Shown here piece after piece: positions 13,594 through 20,756 of a DNA stretch of 20,756 bases (positions are counted from its first letter, which is position 1; the number at the start of each line of letters is the position of its first letter). The notes under the pieces are model-generated. The model made no database searches and was not told the DNA's origin. It worked only from the letters and a program-made list of their open reading frames with translations. This DNA comes from Candidatus Mcinerneyibacteriota bacterium. GTDB taxonomy: Bacteria > Macinerneyibacteriota > Macinerneyibacteria > Macinerneyibacteriales > DSCS01. The translations under genes and the position numbers were made by a program. The stretch covers positions 1-20,756 of the forward strand of contig JAFGWL010000029.1 in assembly GCA_016937175.1 (NCBI GenBank), in the 5' to 3' direction.

Positions 13594-15032
13594 TCATGCA
13601 AAACCCTGTCCTTCTCATAGCCGTGCCCCTGCTTCTGGCCTTTCTCATCCCGGTTTTCTCCTCCTTCTTCAAGGGAGCTGTCCGTTTCATTCCCGTCCTG
13701 GCGGGGGGATTCAATGTGATCGCCGCCGCGCTTCTTATTCCCCAGGCATCGGGAGATGTGGCAGTGACGGAGATCGGGGGGTGGGCGTCCGCTTACGGCA
13801 TCAGCCTCCTGTTCAGTTCTCAGATAGGATATATGATCCTGGCGGTGAACCTCACGGCTCTTCTGGCTATCTTCTATTATATCCTGAATGAAAGAGACCT
13901 GGGAAGCCCCCTGGCCTACCCCATCGCCTTTACCCTGGCGCTCAGCGGGGCCAACGGCATGATCATGACCGGAGACCTCTTCAACCTTTTCGTCTTCATG
14001 GAGATGACCGCCATCGCCGGTTATATCATCGCTGTCCATAAAAAAGGCTACTTGGGGACATTCCGGTTTGTGGTCCTCTCTTCGGTGGGCTCGGCCTTTT
14101 TCCTCATCGCCACAGCCTCACTCTACAATGCCACGGGATTCCTGAATATGGCCATGGCGGGAAAGAACCTTGGCGCCCTGTCAACGCCCTTTATCTCCGT
14201 TATCAGCGTTCTTTTCATCATGGCATTGAGCAGCGAAGCAGAACTCCTTCCCCTGAACGGCTGGGTCGCTCCGGTCTACAGGGAATCAAGCGGAGCGGGA
14301 AGCGTCTTCTTCGCCTCTGTCTTTTCGGGAGCAGCCCTCTTTGCCGTGATCAAGGTCATGCTTATCGTGTTCGGCATTAATTATGCTTATGTCCATCAGG
14401 GCCTGTTGGTTTTGGGGCTGGTCACGCTGGCTGCGGGAGAAGCAGCTGCGTTCAAACAGTCCAACCTCAAAAAAATGGTGGCCTACTCCTCCATTGCCCA
14501 ATCGGGGCTCATCATTGCCGCTGTGGCGGCCGCCATGCGTTCAGGAGTGCTTCACAACGGATTGTTCAACGCAGCTCTTTTCCAACTCATCAACAACATC
14601 CTGGCCAAAGCCCTCGTTCTCCTGGGGATCGCCCTGCTGGGACAGGCCACATTAAAAGAGATCGGCGGAGCAGGGACAAGGAAAAAGTGGCTCGGGGTGT
14701 TCATCTCGGCGGGAGTCCTCTCCCTCATCGGGATGCCCGGCTTTGCGGGATTCTGGAGCAAACTCTTCCTCGTCAGGGAGCTTGTGGGAAACAGGATGTT
14801 CGTCTTCACCCTGGTCTTTCTCTTGGCTGCTCTCTTCGAAGCCTATTATTATCTGAGGTTCCTGCAGTCCCTCTTTTTAGGGAAAAGCACAACTGCAGCT
14901 TCTCTGCCCAAAACCTCATGGGTGACCTATATCCTGCTTTTCGTCCTGGCCGCGCTCATCATCCTGATCGGTTTCGCCCCTGATGTTATAATCCGGGCCG
15001 TTTCCGGCCTCAGCCTGGGAGGTGTCCTATGA
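13590..15032 (+). CDS. mbxH: Antiporter-like subunit, MrpD/NuoN type (MbxH position)
   Basis: A 480-residue membrane protein with about 14 helices, of the proton-conducting antiporter-like family of complex I. The helix-5 Glu is E138 (FVFMEMT), the helix-8 Lys is K255 (AVIKVML), and the helix-12 Lys is K340 (NILAKALVLLG). The helix-7 Lys is missing: the usual KAGLFPLHSW block reads EAELLPLNGW, so Glu216 takes its place and His becomes Asn223. The family block SNLKKMVAYSSIAQSG (291-306) is intact. That pattern suggests a modified ion path, which is inference. The gene is coupled to both neighbours through ATGA overlaps. Confidence 0.93.
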   Translation: MIMQNPVLLIAVPLLLAFLIPVFSSFFKGAVRFIPVLAGGFNVIAAALLIPQASGDVAVTEIGGWASAYGISLLFSSQIGYMILAVNLTALLAIFYYILNERDLGSPLAYPIAFTLALSGANGMIMTGDLFNLFVFMEMTAIAGYIIAVHKKGYLGTFRFVVLSSVGSAFFLIATASLYNATGFLNMAMAGKNLGALSTPFISVISVLFIMALSSEAELLPLNGWVAPVYRESSGAGSVFFASVFSGAALFAVIKVMLIVFGINYAYVHQGLLVLGLVTLAAGEAAAFKQSNLKKMVAYSSIAQSGLIIAAVAAAMRSGVLHNGLFNAALFQLINNILAKALVLLGIALLGQATLKEIGGAGTRKKWLGVFISAGVLSLIGMPGFAGFWSKLFLVRELVGNRMFVFTLVFLLAALFEAYYYLRFLQSLFLGKSTTAASLPKTSWVTYILLFVLAALIILIGFAPDVIIRAVSGLSLGGVL

Positions 15033-16882
15033 GTACTTTGATTTTCATCGGGCTTGCTGCATCCCTTCTCATCTATGCAGCCGCCCGCCTCAGCCGCCCG
15101 CTGGGAGCGCTTCTGCTTATGCTTCTGAGCGGAGCGGGGGTAGCTGCTTTGATCCTCTCCTGGGGAAAGGGATTTACAGAGACCCTGCCTCTGGGAAATG
15201 GGCTTGAACTGACCTTCAGCCTCTCCACATTCAATTGGCCCTTTTTACTCCTGGGCGCTTTTGTGCTCTTCATCGTCTCCCTCTTTGCTGTCAACGCCCT
15301 GAAAGAGATGGAGCACGGAGCCTCTTTCCTTGCGCTTCTCACTCTCATCGGGGTGAGTGTTATGGGCGTCTTTGGAGCTTATGATTTTCTGACGCTTTTC
15401 ATCTTTTTCGAACTCATGACCTGGACCTCCTTTTTCCTTGTCTCCATGGGAAAAACGGGGGCCAAAAAGGCGGCTCTCATCTATGCCTTTATGAGTATGA
15501 TCGCAGCCTACCTGATGATCAGCGCCATCATGATGATCGCTCAATATACGGGAAGCTTCTCTTATTCTGACTTTATGGGGATGTACGAAGCTATGCCTTC
15601 GGGGATCAGGACCACGGTGGTCATCTTTTTCCTCGCGGCTGCTCTCATCAAGGGAGGGATCTATCCGGTCCACTTCTGGCTGCGTTCGGCGCACGGAGAT
15701 GCCCCTCATGTCTTTTCCCCTGTCCTCTCGGGGCTACTGGTGAAATACGGCTACTATTCCGCCTTTCTCTTCCTCCTCTTTTTCCCGGTGATGGTAGCCA
15801 CAAAAGCCGGGATCACACAGGTGACCTCTACAGACGGGCCCAATTTCATCCTGGCCTTTATCGGAGGGTTGAGCATCATGGCGGGCACCGTGGCGGCGAT
15901 CCTCCAGAGTGACGCTAAAAAACTGGTGGCATTCTCGTCGGTGAGCCACGGGGGATATGTTATCCTGGCCCTGGCCTACGGCACGAATATGGCCGTGGCC
16001 GGCGGCCTGGCCCATATCTGGGTCCATGTCCTCACAGCGCTGGGGATGTTCCTCTCCATGGGGGCTGTCGCCTACCGGACAGGGACCACCGATATGGACG
16101 AGATGGGCGGGCTCATCAAAAATATGCCCGTGACCTTTACCGTCTATCTCATCGCCATCATCTCGGTAGCGGGGATCCCCCCTCTGGCGGGGTTTGTCTC
16201 CAAATGGATGATCATCCAGGCCCTGGCCGCCAACGGAAGCTACATCCTGGCCTTCATGGCCTTCTTCGGATCCATCGGTTCCTTTATGTATGTCTTTCGG
16301 CCCCTAGCTACGATCTTTCTAGGTCAGCGCCCTCATAAGTTTAAAGATGTCAGGGAAGTCCCCTTCTTCATGCAGCTTGCCATGCTCATCGTCACACTAC
16401 TCACGATCCTCCTGGGTATCATGCCCTATTACCTCCTGAAACCCTTCACCCGGATCCAGGAGTTCATCGGAATGGTGCCTGTGAAGATCGGGTTCTCCAC
16501 GGTCTACTCGGCTCTGACCCAGCTGGACATGATGCTGATCTTTTTGGTCTTCGGCGGCGGGTTCCTTCTGGCACTGGTCATCTTTCTTCTTTTCTCAAAG
16601 CCCACAAAAGTGGAGCAGCATGAGGTCTACACCTCGGGAGAGATCGCACCCGAGATCAGCACGACTCCGGAGATCTACCACTTCTCCAAAGGCTACTACC
16701 GCTCTTTCGGTCGCCTCTTTTCACGGTGGCCCTCGGTGGAAGCCTGGTACCATAAGGGAGCGGCCTACATCTCCCAGTTCTTTGAGATCATCGAACAGTC
16801 ACTCTTCAAACAGTCCATCAACGGGTTTATCTGGCTGGCCGTTGTCGTCATGGCCGTTTTGATGGCAGTAAGGTGGTTCTGA
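15029..16882 (+). CDS. mbxH': Second antiporter-like subunit with C-terminal extension (MbxH' position)
   Basis: A 617-residue MrpD/NuoL-like subunit. The helix-5 Glu is E128 (FFELM), the helix-7 Lys is K208 in IKGGIYPVHFWLRSAH, and a helix-8 Lys is K239. The helix-12 Lys is not at its place: HIWVHVLTALGMF has Ala/Thr there. A further segment of about 90 residues (525-617) follows the core: a TSGE motif, then an amphipathic stretch around KGYYRSFGRLFSRWPSVEAW and a final membrane helix. This suits the lateral arm seen in NuoL and in MBX H'. Having two antiporter-like subunits distinguishes MBX from MBH. Its stop lies one base before the next ATG. Confidence 0.92.
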   Translation: MSTLIFIGLAASLLIYAAARLSRPLGALLLMLLSGAGVAALILSWGKGFTETLPLGNGLELTFSLSTFNWPFLLLGAFVLFIVSLFAVNALKEMEHGASFLALLTLIGVSVMGVFGAYDFLTLFIFFELMTWTSFFLVSMGKTGAKKAALIYAFMSMIAAYLMISAIMMIAQYTGSFSYSDFMGMYEAMPSGIRTTVVIFFLAAALIKGGIYPVHFWLRSAHGDAPHVFSPVLSGLLVKYGYYSAFLFLLFFPVMVATKAGITQVTSTDGPNFILAFIGGLSIMAGTVAAILQSDAKKLVAFSSVSHGGYVILALAYGTNMAVAGGLAHIWVHVLTALGMFLSMGAVAYRTGTTDMDEMGGLIKNMPVTFTVYLIAIISVAGIPPLAGFVSKWMIIQALAANGSYILAFMAFFGSIGSFMYVFRPLATIFLGQRPHKFKDVREVPFFMQLAMLIVTLLTILLGIMPYYLLKPFTRIQEFIGMVPVKIGFSTVYSALTQLDMMLIFLVFGGGFLLALVIFLLFSKPTKVEQHEVYTSGEIAPEISTTPEIYHFSKGYYRSFGRLFSRWPSVEAWYHKGAAYISQFFEIIEQSLFKQSINGFIWLAVVVMAVLMAVRWF

Positions 16883-16883
16883 T

Positions 16884-17777
16884 ATGGCATTGATCGGAAA
16901 AATCGTCTTGTTTATTGTGGGTGCTTTTGTGTTCCAGGTGGCCCTGAGCGGGTTTTCCCGCAAGGTCATCGCCCGGATCCAAAAGCGGAGAGGCCCTGTC
17001 TTCTGGCAGAATTTCTACGATATCGGCAAACTCTTCTTCAAAAAGACCTCCATCTCCCACGGTTTTATCTTTGATTTCGGCGTCTGGATGGCCTTCGGCG
17101 GGACGGTAGCCACCCTTCTCTTCGTCCCGGTGGGCCCCTATTCGGTCTTTCCCGGACAGACCAATTTCATCGTCATCATCTATCTACTGGCCATCGGGTC
17201 ATTGGGGATGGCCATGAGCGCTGTCGGTTCGGCAAATCCTTTCGCCTCTATAGGCATCTCCCGGGCGTTGACGCAGATGTTCGGTTATGATGTCCCCTTT
17301 GCGCTTACTGTAGTCATCATGATCTATGTCCACAGGACATCCCAGGTGGCAAAACTGGCGGCGGTCCAGTCGGACATCGGCTGGCACCTGTGGGTGATGC
17401 CCCTGAGCGCCCTTGTGGCCTTTATCGCCCTCATGGCCATGTTGGGGAAAAAGCCCTTTGACACCCCCATCGCTCCCGCCGAGATCGCGTCAGGCCCTCT
17501 GGTGGAATACAGCGGGAAATACCTGGGCATGCTCATGGTCCAGCACGAATTTGCCACCTTTGTGGAAGTGGGCCTCTTTGTCAACCTCTTCCTCGGAGGG
17601 GGCAGCACCCTTCTCATCTATCTTGTCAAATATATCATCGTCTATCTCCTCACCGTGATCATTTCAGCGCTCATGGCCCGATTCCGGGTGGAGCAGACGG
17701 TGGCTTTTTTCTGGAAGTGGCCCCTGGTCCTGGTCTTTATCCAGGCTTTGATCATAATCGGAATAGGGATAAGGTGA
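16884..17777 (+). CDS. mbxM: NuoH/MbhM-like membrane anchor subunit (MbxM position)
   Basis: A 297-residue membrane protein with about eight helices, homologous to NuoH, which joins the electron-transfer arm to the ion-pumping arm. Conserved cytoplasmic loops are RIQKRRGPVFWQNFYD (31-46) and KKPFDTPIAPAEIASGPLVEYSGKYLGM (189-216), rich in the acidic residues that form the E-channel. The Mbh/Ech type lacks complex I's quinone-specific residues, but that cannot be checked here by eye. The gene starts one base after the previous stop and is followed by the NuoB-like gene four bases on. Confidence 0.94.
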   Translation: MALIGKIVLFIVGAFVFQVALSGFSRKVIARIQKRRGPVFWQNFYDIGKLFFKKTSISHGFIFDFGVWMAFGGTVATLLFVPVGPYSVFPGQTNFIVIIYLLAIGSLGMAMSAVGSANPFASIGISRALTQMFGYDVPFALTVVIMIYVHRTSQVAKLAAVQSDIGWHLWVMPLSALVAFIALMAMLGKKPFDTPIAPAEIASGPLVEYSGKYLGMLMVQHEFATFVEVGLFVNLFLGGGSTLLIYLVKYIIVYLLTVIISALMARFRVEQTVAFFWKWPLVLVFIQALIIIGIGIR

Positions 17778-17781
17778 TTCT

Positions 17782-18309
17782 ATGGACTCACGTACCATGT
17801 GGGAAAAGGTGAAAGATATTACACGGGGGCATTCCCTCTGGATGCTCTACTACTGCACAGGGTGCGGCGCCATCGAGCTGCCGCCGACCATGACCTCGCG
17901 GTTTGATATGGAGCGATTCGGCATCGGCCCCATGGCCACTCCCCGGCAGGCGGATATCCTTCTGGTAACCGGTTATCTGAGCACCAAGACACTCCGCCGT
18001 GTCATCTATACCTATGAACAGATGCAGTCCCCCAAATGGCTTGTGGGATTCGGCTCCTGTACCCTGAACGGAGGGATCTATCACGACTCTTACGCCACCA
18101 TCAACCAGCTTGACCAGTATCTCCCCGTGGACCTCTATCTGGCCGGGTGCATGCCCCGTCCGGAAGTCATCATCAAGGGATTCAAACAGCTTATGGAAAT
18201 GATCAAAACCGGAGAAGCCGACGGCTGGAAACAGTATCAGGACAACAGAGAATGGTATCGCAAGAACCAGAAAAAGGCCCTCGGCGACCTTCTCTATACG
18301 ACACGGTAA
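17782..18309 (+). CDS. mbxJ: NuoB/MbhJ-like [4Fe-4S] subunit (MbxJ position)
   Basis: A 175-residue peripheral subunit that carries the terminal (N2-like) [4Fe-4S] cluster. The four ligands appear to be C25 and C28 in YYCTGCGAIE, C93 in GSCTLNGG and C123 in AGCMPRPE. The CxxC spacing is of the hydrogenase (Mbh/Ech) type; complex I NuoB has adjacent cysteines. The last 45 residues are basic and soluble. It should pass electrons between the ferredoxin-like domain of the last gene and the vestigial active site in MbxL. It is separated by 12 bases from the NuoC-like gene. Confidence 0.93.
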   Translation: MDSRTMWEKVKDITRGHSLWMLYYCTGCGAIELPPTMTSRFDMERFGIGPMATPRQADILLVTGYLSTKTLRRVIYTYEQMQSPKWLVGFGSCTLNGGIYHDSYATINQLDQYLPVDLYLAGCMPRPEVIIKGFKQLMEMIKTGEADGWKQYQDNREWYRKNQKKALGDLLYTTR

Positions 18310-18321
18310 GGGAGGATCAGA

Positions 18322-18840
18322 ATGTTACAGAAAGATTTCATTGCAAAGATCGAACAGGAGTTCGGGCTTGATCCCGCACACATCATAGCCGTAGCCGAAA
18401 AAAAGCTCGCCATTAACGTGGACAGCGGAGAGGCCCTCTCCTTTCTCATTTATCTGAAAAACAATGATTTTATCCAGCTGTCCCTCATCACCGCCGTGGA
18501 CTGGATCGATGAGAACCGGTTTGAACTGGTCTACACCCTGGTCTCCTGGGAAAAGAACCTCACGGTCTCGGTAAGCACCTTTATTCCCCGGGATAACCCT
18601 GTAATGGTCTCAGTCCGCCATATCTGGCCTACAGCCAAATATTACGAGTGGGATATCAACGAATTTTTCGGGATCATCTTTTCCGGCCATCCAGAGATGG
18701 GAAACCCCCTCTTTTTGGAAGGGTGGAGTGAAAAACCGCCCATGCGCAAAGATTTCGATCCACAGGCCTACTCCTATGAACGCTTTCCCTCGCGAAAGTA
18801 CGATTACAAGGTCGAAAACAAGGGGAAGGTGATAGAATGA
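18322..18840 (+). CDS. mbxK: NuoC/MbhK-like subunit (MbxK position)
   Basis: A 172-residue soluble subunit without cofactors, which braces the NuoD-like protein. The family motif is WPTAKYYEWDINEFFGIIFSGHPEMGNPLFLEGW (102-135), the counterpart of the ERExYDMFGIxFxGHPDxRR block of complex I. GGGAGG lies six bases before the ATG. The stop overlaps the next ATG (ATGA). Confidence 0.92.
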   Translation: MLQKDFIAKIEQEFGLDPAHIIAVAEKKLAINVDSGEALSFLIYLKNNDFIQLSLITAVDWIDENRFELVYTLVSWEKNLTVSVSTFIPRDNPVMVSVRHIWPTAKYYEWDINEFFGIIFSGHPEMGNPLFLEGWSEKPPMRKDFDPQAYSYERFPSRKYDYKVENKGKVIE

Positions 18841-19937
18841 AAGAAGTCAAGCTTTTCCACGGCCCGAACCACCCCGGGATGCACGGAAACTTCTCGGTAC
18901 ACCTGACGGTGGACGGGGACACCGTAGTCTCCGCCCGCCCCAATCCGGGAATGCTTCACAGGGGGTTTGAAAAGCTCATGGAACGGCGCTCCTGGATCCA
19001 GAACATCGCCCTCATCCCCCGGATCTGCGTCCCCGAACCTGACATCAACGAAGCGGTCTACTCCATGGGTGTGGAAGCCCTGGCGGGCATAGAGATCCCC
19101 GAGCGGGCCAAATACATCCGCGTCATCGTTCTGGAGATCGCCCGCATCATGATCCATCTCATGTCCATCGGAGGTATCGGCGGGCCCACAGGGCTCTATA
19201 CAGCCCCCAACTGGGGCATCGCCGACCGGGATCTCTTCCTGGACATCTTTGAAAAACTTACCGGGCACCGCGTCTATCATATGTATATCGTCCCGGGAGG
19301 CGTCCGTCAGGACATCCCCGCCGATCTCCTCAAAGAGATCGAAGAGAAGCTGGATGACCTGGAAAAACGACTCGTGGAATACAGAGAGCTCATCTTCGAC
19401 CACCCTATCCTCCACAAACGCCTCAAGGGGATGGCCCCTCTTCCCAAAGAACTGGCCCTGGACTGGGGGATCACCGGCATCGGGATCCGCTCCAACGGGT
19501 TCGACTACGATATCAGAAAATACGATCCCTACCTGGTCTACGACAAGCTCTCCTTCGACGTCCCGGTGTGTGACAAGAGCGACGCCTATTCGCGCCTTTT
19601 GCTGAAATTCAGGGAGATCCCCCAGAGCATGCGCATAATCCGCCAGGCCATCGCGGATATGCCCGCCGGCAAGGTGCGGATCAAACTCCCCGGAAACGCC
19701 CTCAAGTGGAAGGTCCCCAAAGGAGCTGTCTACTCCCGCCTGGAATCGTCCCGCGGCGAATACGGCTACTATATGGTCTCCAACGGAGGTCTGACCCCCT
19801 ACCGGGTCCATGTGCGCGGAGCTTCCTATCCTCAGGGTTTGTACGGGGTGGAAGCAGGCCTTCCGGGAACACGTCTGGAAGATGTGGCTGTCTGGCTGGA
19901 CACCATGGGGGTCTGCGCCCCCGAATTCGACAGGTAA
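18837..19937 (+). CDS. mbxL: NuoD/MbhL-like subunit with a vestigial NiFe site (MbxL position)
   Basis: A 366-residue large-subunit homologue of NiFe hydrogenases and NuoD. The first NiFe motif, RxCxxC, reads PRICVPEPD: C64 is kept and the second Cys is E67. The last motif, DPCxxC, reads GVCAPEFDR at the very end: C360 is kept and the second Cys is E363. A NiFe centre needs four Cys ligands, so hydrogenase activity is not expected. No C-terminal tail follows, so there is nothing for a maturation protease to remove, and no hyp genes are in view. GGPTGLYTAPNWG and IRSNGFDYDIRKYDPY are the conserved core. Archaeal MBX acts on sulfur compounds; the acceptor here is unknown. Confidence 0.93.
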   Translation: MKEVKLFHGPNHPGMHGNFSVHLTVDGDTVVSARPNPGMLHRGFEKLMERRSWIQNIALIPRICVPEPDINEAVYSMGVEALAGIEIPERAKYIRVIVLEIARIMIHLMSIGGIGGPTGLYTAPNWGIADRDLFLDIFEKLTGHRVYHMYIVPGGVRQDIPADLLKEIEEKLDDLEKRLVEYRELIFDHPILHKRLKGMAPLPKELALDWGITGIGIRSNGFDYDIRKYDPYLVYDKLSFDVPVCDKSDAYSRLLLKFREIPQSMRIIRQAIADMPAGKVRIKLPGNALKWKVPKGAVYSRLESSRGEYGYYMVSNGGLTPYRVHVRGASYPQGLYGVEAGLPGTRLEDVAVWLDTMGVCAPEFDR

Positions 19938-19947
19938 AGGAGCGGAT

Positions 19948-20756
19948 ATGATGAAAGAGCCTAAAATAAACCTTCTCTCCCCTTTAAAGGGGGTCAAATA
20001 CCTCTTTAAAAAACCGGTGACCCTCAACGTCCCCAAAGAGGAGCGGGAAGCCGCGGACCGGTACAGGGGATTTCATACCAACGACTGGGAGACGTGTATC
20101 GGTTGCGGAAGCTGTTCGGAGATCTGCCCAACCGGGGCCATCAGCATGGAAAAGATCCCAGGGCTGGAGATCGATCCCGTAGAGGGGAAGACCGACGAGC
20201 GTCCGGTGATCGATTACGGCCGCTGCTGCTGGTGCGCCTTCTGCGTGGACATCTGCACCACCGGATCCCTGAAGATGAGCAAGGACTATGTCTTCATCGA
20301 CCCCAACCCTGATAAGTTCATCTACATCCCTGATGAAGAGGGAATCAATCATAATCAGCCTGAAGAGGGCTACCGGAGAAATGAAGACACTGACCTTCTG
20401 GAGCTGGAGCGCCGCCCCATGGAGCAGGCCCCGGCAGAAGAACGGAAGGGCTCCTTCATGGAATATGTGAAAGGGTTCAGCAAAGAAGAGGCCATGCGAG
20501 AAGCGGCCCGATGTGTGGAGTGCGGGATCTGCACCAACACCTGCCCGGCTCACATGAACATCCCCGAGTATATCAACGCCGTATTTGAAGACGACCTGAA
20601 AGAGGCCTCGGAATACCTCTACAAGACCAACCCCCTCCCGGCAGTCTGCGGACGGGTCTGCACCCATAAGTGCGAAGACGTCTGCTCCATCGCCCACCGG
20701 GGCGAGGCCATCTCCATCCGCTGGCTGAAACGCTACATCGTGGATAACACGCCTGA
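19948..20756 (+). CDS. mbxN: MbxN/NuoI-like ferredoxin domain fused to GltD/NfnL-like oxidoreductase, 3' end off window
   Basis: The first 269 residues of a fusion still open at the window end. Residues 40-110 hold two [4Fe-4S] sites of the NuoI type: C50, C53, C56 and C60 (CIGCGSCSEICP), then C93, C96, C99 and C103 (CCWCAFCVDIC). A charged linker of about 60 residues (125-180) follows. From residue 184 the GltD/NfnL N-terminal domain begins: C189, C192, C195 and C199 in RCVECGICTNTCPAHMNIPEYI, then NPLPAVCGRVCTHKCEDVC (229-246; C234, C238, C242, C246). The first set is two residues tighter than the usual GltD CxxCx4CxxxCP. The FAD and NADPH motifs would lie past the end. Two ATGs (19948, 19951) follow AAAGGAG. 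I infer electron exchange between ferredoxin, NAD(P)H and the Mbx core. Confidence 0.9.
   Translation, partial: MMKEPKINLLSPLKGVKYLFKKPVTLNVPKEEREAADRYRGFHTNDWETCIGCGSCSEICPTGAISMEKIPGLEIDPVEGKTDERPVIDYGRCCWCAFCVDICTTGSLKMSKDYVFIDPNPDKFIYIPDEEGINHNQPEEGYRRNEDTDLLELERRPMEQAPAEERKGSFMEYVKGFSKEEAMREAARCVECGICTNTCPAHMNIPEYINAVFEDDLKEASEYLYKTNPLPAVCGRVCTHKCEDVCSIAHRGEAISIRWLKRYIVDNTP

Noticed and set aside
18804-20036. 410-codon open frame on the minus strand
   Set aside because: It lies opposite mbxL and the start of mbxN, whose motifs are unmistakable, and its translation resembles no family. It is a by-product of codon bias.
11202-20756. NiFe hydrogenase (MBH, Ech or formate hydrogenlyase)
   Set aside because: The large subunit lacks two of four NiFe cysteine ligands and has no C-terminal maturation tail; two antiporter-like subunits and the E-F fusion match MBX.
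11202-20756. Plain Mrp Na+/H+ antiporter operon or respiratory complex I
   Set aside because: Mrp operons have no NuoB/C/D/H/I-like genes, and complex I lacks MrpE/F/G. Both sets occur here in one transcript-like array.
1-20756. CRISPR arrays, insertion sequences and phage genes
   Set aside because: No regularly spaced repeats, transposase motifs or structural phage genes were found on either strand.

Overview
The window looks like the chromosome of an anaerobic, probably fermentative bacterium of medium GC content. Almost every gene has a strong GGAGG-type ribosome binding site, promoters are sigma-70-like, and the one tRNA gene does not encode its CCA end. The phylum cannot be fixed from the sequence alone. 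Thermotogota, Spirochaetota and uncultured anaerobic lineages all fit; this is inference. No transposase, integrase, phage gene or CRISPR array was seen.

Left part (1-10971) is a mosaic of short transcription units. A truncated carbon-nitrogen hydrolase (minus) and a gamma-glutamyltransferase/YkgJ-type cysteine-cluster pair (plus) diverge from a shared promoter region. A convergent SLC13-type anion permease with two TrkA-C (RCK_C) domains follows. Next is a four-gene minus-strand operon: SAM methyltransferase, single-domain YkoF-like protein, HNH endonuclease with a PUA-like N-terminus, and a PC4/YdbC-like ssDNA-binding protein. It is divergent from an HExxH metallopeptidase, with a perfect 15-bp palindrome between them. 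Then come a bidirectional terminator, tRNA-Ala(GGC), an AraC regulator with a GyrI-like effector domain, and a divergent lipoprotein with a predicted six-bladed beta-propeller.

Right part (about 11117-20756, continuing off the end) is one large operon of 13 overlapping or tightly spaced genes. Its order matches the archaeal mbx (mbs) operon mbxABCDFGHH'MJKLN as I recall it: an Mrp-type sodium/proton antiporter module (MrpE, F, G, MbhD-like, MbhE-MbhF fusion, MrpC), two antiporter-like subunits, a NuoH-like anchor, and NuoB-, NuoC-, NuoD- and NuoI-like peripheral subunits. The NuoD-like subunit keeps only the first cysteine of each of the two CxxC motifs that hold the NiFe centre in hydrogenases, with Glu at the second position. 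It should therefore not be a hydrogenase.

The most notable feature is the last gene. Its NuoI-like two-[4Fe-4S] domain runs in frame into the N-terminal iron-sulfur domain of a GltD/NfnL-type NAD(P)H-dependent flavoprotein. I infer a membrane complex that couples electron transfer between ferredoxin and NAD(P)H (or a related acceptor) to Na+/H+ pumping, an analogue of Rnf built from Mrp and complex I parts. The operon starts at a promoter with consensus -35 and -10 hexamers. A 10-bp-arm inverted repeat overlaps the -35, and a separate 24-bp perfect palindrome lies about 100 bp upstream, so the operon is probably under dedicated control.
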